46,375 nucleotides of DNA from a virus: positions 1-46,375 of IMG/VR virus record IMGVR_UViG_3300030328_001894; one strand, given 5' to 3'. The notes under the pieces were generated by a model that ran no database searches, had not been told where the DNA came from, and saw only the letters and a program-made list of their open reading frames with translations. The position numbers were made by a program, and so were the translations under genes. Positions within the stretch are counted from its first letter, which is position 1; the number at the start of each line of letters is the position of its first letter. Of the stretch, positions 42,237 to 46,375 are shown piece by piece.

Positions 42237-42494
42237 CTAATTACTACCATTATTAATCCTTTGAGCATCTATATAAAAATTATCATATAATCCTAAACTA
42301 TCTGCTTGCCAAATAACTTTTTTCATTAAACTGTCAAGCTCAAACATTTCATAAGAAAGCTCTTCTCTTGTCTTACCTATATGAATATCTTGGCAGCTAA
42401 GTATACTTACCATAATAGCTACTGCAAAACCAAATATTACCATAGCGTGTAGTATTGTACTCATGTCTGACCATTCTTTAAATTTTTTACGCAT
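42237..42494 (-). CDS. Small membrane protein with lipobox-like motif (85 aa)
   Basis: A hydrophobic segment (residues about 14-34) leads to VSILSCQD, where Cys follows a borderline lipobox. A periplasmic-type helical tail (ELSYEMFELDSLMKKVIWQA) follows. With its neighbours it might form a spanin-like pair, but the lipobox match is weak. Its ATG overlaps the tail fibre stop by 8 nt. Confidence 0.55.
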   Translation of the reverse strand: MRKKFKEWSDMSTILHAMVIFGFAVAIMVSILSCQDIHIGKTREELSYEMFELDSLMKKVIWQADSLGLYDNFYIDAQRINNGSN

Positions 42495-44685
42495 TTTCTA
42501 ACGCTTCTACTTTTGCTGATAGTTCTTGCACTGCTTTAGTTAAATGTGCAACTATACCACTTGTATTAATAGATTTACCAAAGTTATTAAAACCTTTATC
42601 TTCATCTTCAATTACATCACCAACTCTACCACTTGGATAATCTGTATTAAAATCTTCACCCTCAACATCATTTGGTAATATTTTTTCTACCTCTTGTGCA
42701 ATAAATCCTGAATTACTACCTTTCTTTTTATTCTTCCAATCAAATGTTACTGGATTGAGCTTATTTATAATAGAAAGACCACTATCTATTGTTTTAATAT
42801 TTTCTTTTAAACCAATATCTGAAGTATCATTAAAATCACCAGAAATAACTTGTGAAGTGCTTACACTATATACACCTGCACTATCATCATTATCATATAA
42901 AACATAAACTCCATTAGCTACATAGATTTCATAGTCAGCAGTTCCTCCAGATGAATTTGTTTCTTGATATCTTATAAATGGTACACCTCCTGTATTTATA
43001 TGTATACCTTTAGTAGCACCAGTTGCAGAAGCGGGTAGACCCGTATCAAAACCGAGAATACCATCATAACTCAAAGTCATTCTATCATATATAGTATTAC
43101 CATTATATCCAGTAGCAAAAACTAATTGACCTCTATCGGCATAACTACCATTACCATTTTCACACCTTATTTGAGCATATATACCATCTTTGGTAGTAGA
43201 CCATTCATTGTGAGCTGCAAAGTTTAGAGATACAATATCTGTTCCAACTCCAGCACTATGAGTAGCTGATGATAATAATGTAATAGCTGCGTTACCATTG
43301 TTTGCTGCTCTAAACGTAGAACCTGCTGTAGTTCTACCATGATTTACAGCATTATTAACATAAAGCAATTCTGTCATTTTTATATCGCCACCAGCTTCAA
43401 TACGCATTCTTTCAGTTCCATTAGTACCTATAATTGTATTTCCAGATGCTTCTCTACTCCAAATATAAAAATCATCTTGATAAGCAATTATATCAGTTCC
43501 ATTATCTACACCTGAACCTGTTGTATTGTTTGTCATATGAATAGACGATGAACCGCTTGATTCGTGTATATGTAAAGCTCTTTCATAATGTGTGGTTGGG
43601 CTTGTAATTCCTATACCAATATCGCCATCAGATGCAATAGTCATTTTAGTTGAAAAAGCACTATTGCTTGTTCTTGTATCAAAGTTTAATGCACCATTTT
43701 CAGAACCATCTGTAACATCTTCAGCAATTCCATCTATTCTTGCATAGGTAACTGCATTATCATTGCTATCTTGACCATTAAATAAAACTCTACCTACTGA
43801 ATCACCATCAGCTTGTGAACCACCAACGTGATTTAAATTAAGTTGTGCCCCACCTGTTCCACTATTAGTTGATTCAAGAGTTAATAAATCCCCTGAACCT
43901 TTTACTACTAATACGCCACTTGTTGGACTTGCATTTCCAATACCTACTCGACCAGAATTATCCAACACAAAATCAGTTGAACCAGTAGTATTTAATCGTA
44001 TCTCATTCCAAGCACTTGCACCAATAGTTATGTATCCACCTGCTGTGCGTTCTAATATGTTATTAGTTCCATCAGTTATTTTATCATTTGCAGAAAGAAG
44101 CGCTATGTCTCCATCAACAGATAAAGCTGTAAGCGTACCTACCGAGGTTATAGCAGATTGAGCTGCTCCTGTAACTGTTGCTGCAGTACCACTAGTATTC
44201 CCTGTTACATTACCTGTGACATCACCAGTAAGGTCTCCTATAATCCCACCAGAAGCCCGTAAACGCCCCGTAACGGTTAGTTTATCTCCTGAGGTAAGGC
44301 TACCCCCTACACCTAAGTCTCCTACCTGAAAACCAGTACCATCATCGTCAAGCTTTGATGCTGTTACAGCGTCATCGTCAAGCTTGGCTGTACTAACTGT
44401 ACCATCATCTAGATAAGCTCCCTCACCAGCTACATAGCCTGTAAAAGCTACACCATTAGCAGGTGCTTCTGTAAATGTAATTGTAGAACCACTTATACTA
44501 TAAGCATCCGTAGGATGTTGAAATACACCATCAAGATATAAGTATACATTCTCTTGTCCAGGAGTAATTGTTGTGCCACTTATAGCACAAGTAAAGGTAG
44601 TATCACTACCATCAAACCCAGATGATATATCGTCAAGATAATTTACTGATCCTGCGTTAGTTGCTGCTCTTCCAATATAAGGCAT
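42487..44685 (-). CDS. Tail fibre with S74 chaperone domain (732 aa)
   Basis: The N-terminus (MPYIGRAATNAGSVNYLDDI) and a first beta module are followed by repeats (TAKLDDDAVTASKLDDD), a Gly/Thr-rich shaft and a C-terminal S74 domain: SDIGLKENIKTIDSGLSIIN, VTFDWKNKKKGSNSGFIAQE, ending in a coiled coil (ELSAKVEALENA). The last 10 residues are identical to those of the upstream fibre gene, so the two C-termini are paralogous. The product is expected to trimerise and bind host receptors. Confidence 0.85.
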   Translation of the reverse strand: MPYIGRAATNAGSVNYLDDISSGFDGSDTTFTCAISGTTITPGQENVYLYLDGVFQHPTDAYSISGSTITFTEAPANGVAFTGYVAGEGAYLDDGTVSTAKLDDDAVTASKLDDDGTGFQVGDLGVGGSLTSGDKLTVTGRLRASGGIIGDLTGDVTGNVTGNTSGTAATVTGAAQSAITSVGTLTALSVDGDIALLSANDKITDGTNNILERTAGGYITIGASAWNEIRLNTTGSTDFVLDNSGRVGIGNASPTSGVLVVKGSGDLLTLESTNSGTGGAQLNLNHVGGSQADGDSVGRVLFNGQDSNDNAVTYARIDGIAEDVTDGSENGALNFDTRTSNSAFSTKMTIASDGDIGIGITSPTTHYERALHIHESSGSSSIHMTNNTTGSGVDNGTDIIAYQDDFYIWSREASGNTIIGTNGTERMRIEAGGDIKMTELLYVNNAVNHGRTTAGSTFRAANNGNAAITLLSSATHSAGVGTDIVSLNFAAHNEWSTTKDGIYAQIRCENGNGSYADRGQLVFATGYNGNTIYDRMTLSYDGILGFDTGLPASATGATKGIHINTGGVPFIRYQETNSSGGTADYEIYVANGVYVLYDNDDSAGVYSVSTSQVISGDFNDTSDIGLKENIKTIDSGLSIINKLNPVTFDWKNKKKGSNSGFIAQEVEKILPNDVEGEDFNTDYPSGRVGDVIEDEDKGFNNFGKSINTSGIVAHLTKAVQELSAKVEALENA

Positions 44686-46375
44686 TATGCGTTCTCCAAT
44701 GCTTCTACTTTTGCTTCAAGAGTTTCAATTTTAGCCATAGCCTCTTGCAAAGCATTAATAGCTAGTCTATGTATATCGCCTGTCATAACAGTCAGATACT
44801 CAGGGTCTTCTACTTCATTTTCTATATCTTCTTTTGTTTGAGGAACAATATTTACTAACTCAGGGTATTTTTCTTGTACGTCTTGAGCTATCCATCCGTA
44901 GCTATATTTATCACCTGCTCGTCTATCTTTCCATTTAAATTTTTGTAATGGTAAATCTTTTAACATTTGCCATTGTGATTCAACTAAACCTATATCTTCT
45001 TTTTTTCTTTCATCAGAATCTATATCGTGAATACTTCCATCGGTTGAATAAACATATCCATTAAAACTTATTCTAGACCTTACATCGCTACTTTGATTGT
45101 GGTCAGTAATGAAAAGTGCATAATTACCTGCTCCGTTTAATTTTACTCCATAATCATCAGCACCACCTATACCTGAAAAACTCCAATCATTACCACTGTT
45201 TTTTGACACATACACTTTAGCATCATTAGGAGCTTGACCTGTACCAGAGGCTACAACATTTATAGATGCTTTATTGTTACTAGCTGCACTTACATATATA
45301 TCTCCATCTTTACCAATATCTAATCTACTATCTATATTACTGCCACTCCTTGTACCAAAATGTAAAGATGAAGCATCGCTTCCTTCATTTCTACTTACTA
45401 TATAACTAATTCCAGAACTTCCAGTTCTATGAGTAAAAGCTATTCCACAAGCTGAATTATCTGTATTGCTTGAGTTGGAAACTGCTATACCTGTAAATGT
45501 CCCTGAGTTAGTAGCGTTCCAAGCAGTATTATCAGATTTACCAAGTGAAAGCTGTTTTAAAGTAGAACCTGCTGAACCTGTATCATTGTTATACAAATTA
45601 ACCATAGACAAACCTATGTCGCAGGATTGTACACTTGCTTGATTGAAGAAAGTCCATCCATCACTATTATTACTATAATACAGCTTTCCACCTGTTTCTG
45701 AACCATTAGAATCTCCAACCCAAAGTCCACCAACACTTGTTGTCCCTGTTAATATTTGAATACCTGCTGAACCACTACCCTCTACTGTAAGTTGTGTATT
45801 GTTACTTGAAGATGACTGTCCACTATCTCCACCCCTAATATGAACTACAGCGTTTGAGTTTATTGATGATGTTCCTACACTAAGACCATTTGTGAGGTAA
45901 GAATTACTAGCTGAGTGTAATGCAATCGTATTTGTACCTGCATTTTTCATACGAATATAGCCTTGGTCTAAAGCGGAACCTGAAGAACCTGCTCTACCAA
46001 TAGAAACAAGTTCATAATCAGCAGATTTGACAAAAAATCTTGCACCATCTGCTGTAACATTTACATCACCTGCAAAAGTAGAATTTTGTGAGTTATCAAA
46101 ACTTATTACATCTGAACCATCTTGTCTAATTTTTCCACCAACAGAATTATGGCTACTAACAAAATCAAGAACTGGAAATATAGTAGAACCTGAAGTTGTT
46201 TCTATTTTAAAAGTTGTGTCAGCAGATGAGCTTGTTGCTTTACTATTGTTCCCTAAACTTGCAACACCGCTTACATTTAAAGAGCTAAGAGTACCAACTG
46301 AAGTAAGTGAACTTGCAGTTACTCCACTAGCTAAAGTATTACCTGTTAATGCGTTAGCAGGAGCTGCAGCTGCGG
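44685..46375 (-). CDS. Tail fibre with S74 domain, partial (N-terminus off the right edge)
   Basis: The frame stays open from 44685 to the right edge, so the visible 562-residue part begins inside a longer protein; an ATG at 45950 is internal, because codons before it read the typical shaft repeat VTASSLTSVGTLSSLNVSG without a stop. The C-terminus is an S74 chaperone with DIDSDERKKEDIGLVESQ, FKWKDRRAGDKYSYGWIAQD and a coiled coil ending KVEALENA. It is a third S74 fibre in this arm. Its N-terminal attachment part lies outside the window. Confidence 0.8.
   Translation of the reverse strand, partial: AAAAPANALTGNTLASGVTASSLTSVGTLSSLNVSGVASLGNNSKATSSSADTTFKIETTSGSTIFPVLDFVSSHNSVGGKIRQDGSDVISFDNSQNSTFAGDVNVTADGARFFVKSADYELVSIGRAGSSGSALDQGYIRMKNAGTNTIALHSASNSYLTNGLSVGTSSINSNAVVHIRGGDSGQSSSSNNTQLTVEGSGSAGIQILTGTTSVGGLWVGDSNGSETGGKLYYSNNSDGWTFFNQASVQSCDIGLSMVNLYNNDTGSAGSTLKQLSLGKSDNTAWNATNSGTFTGIAVSNSSNTDNSACGIAFTHRTGSSGISYIVSRNEGSDASSLHFGTRSGSNIDSRLDIGKDGDIYVSAASNNKASINVVASGTGQAPNDAKVYVSKNSGNDWSFSGIGGADDYGVKLNGAGNYALFITDHNQSSDVRSRISFNGYVYSTDGSIHDIDSDERKKEDIGLVESQWQMLKDLPLQKFKWKDRRAGDKYSYGWIAQDVQEKYPELVNIVPQTKEDIENEVEDPEYLTVMTGDIHRLAINALQEAMAKIETLEAKVEALENA

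Noticed and set aside
44685-45950. A 421-residue protein starting at the ATG at 45950
   Set aside because: The same frame is open without a stop to the right edge and encodes fibre shaft repeats, so that ATG is internal.
1-46375. Circular genome closed at the window ends
   Set aside because: The left edge is inside a capsid gene and the right edge inside a tail fibre gene on the same strand; the frames do not continue into each other, and no terminal repeat is visible.
1-46375. CRISPR array, insertion sequence or integrase/att site
   Set aside because: I saw no regularly spaced direct repeats, no transposase or recombinase motifs and no terminal inverted repeats with target duplication.

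Overview
The window is a stretch of an AT-rich, tailed double-stranded DNA bacteriophage genome (about one third G+C by eye). Virion and DNA-packaging genes flank a replication block, and I see no tRNA, rRNA, integrase, CRISPR array or cellular housekeeping gene. The gene content resembles that of uncultured marine phages; the host cannot be told from the sequence. Both ends cut through genes: the major capsid gene at the left, a tail fibre gene at the right. They do not join to each other, so the genome is larger than the window.

Left arm (1-8437, minus strand, read right to left): small basic and unknown genes, a coiled-coil membrane protein, a zinc-ribbon miniprotein, a lysozyme-like protein, a putative small terminase, large terminase, portal, scaffold-like protein and the partial major capsid protein. 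A 385-bp divergent control region (8438-8822) holds back-to-back sigma70-like promoters.

Central block (8823-20456, plus strand): an early region of small unknown genes separated by long stem-loop spacers, then a compact ubiquitin-like conjugation module. That module is a ThiS/MoaD-type beta-grasp protein (11623), an E2/UBC-like domain in a 591-residue protein (11973), a JAB/JAMM peptidase (13678) and a ThiF/E1-like adenylating enzyme (14480). It sits directly upstream of replication and recombination genes: a RecA-fold Sak4-like ATPase, a putative ssDNA-binding protein, an archaeo-eukaryotic-type primase fused to a DnaB-like helicase, a Gp157-family protein and an HNH nuclease. The four modification genes plausibly work as one pathway: the peptidase exposes a Gly tail on the modifier, E1 adenylates it and E2 transfers it to an unknown target.

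Right arm (20534-46375, minus strand, convergent with the centre and separated by a terminator hairpin): virion genes. They include three S74-type tail fibres, a 1089-residue tail-associated protein, a metallophosphoesterase, several small membrane/coiled-coil proteins, Gly/Ala/Pro-rich candidate internal virion proteins, and a 3323-residue giant protein. The giant protein carries a DUF4326-like region, an HExxH motif, a SLOG-like nucleotide-binding region and an ADLDGD motif like the catalytic metal-binding loop of two-barrel RNA polymerases. Its size and position next to internal virion proteins suggest a protein packaged in the capsid and injected with the DNA.

The two main novelties are the complete Ubl-E2-JAB-E1 set in a phage early operon and the giant candidate virion polymerase/polyvalent protein. 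The hairpin spacers of the early region may be processing, termination or promoter elements.
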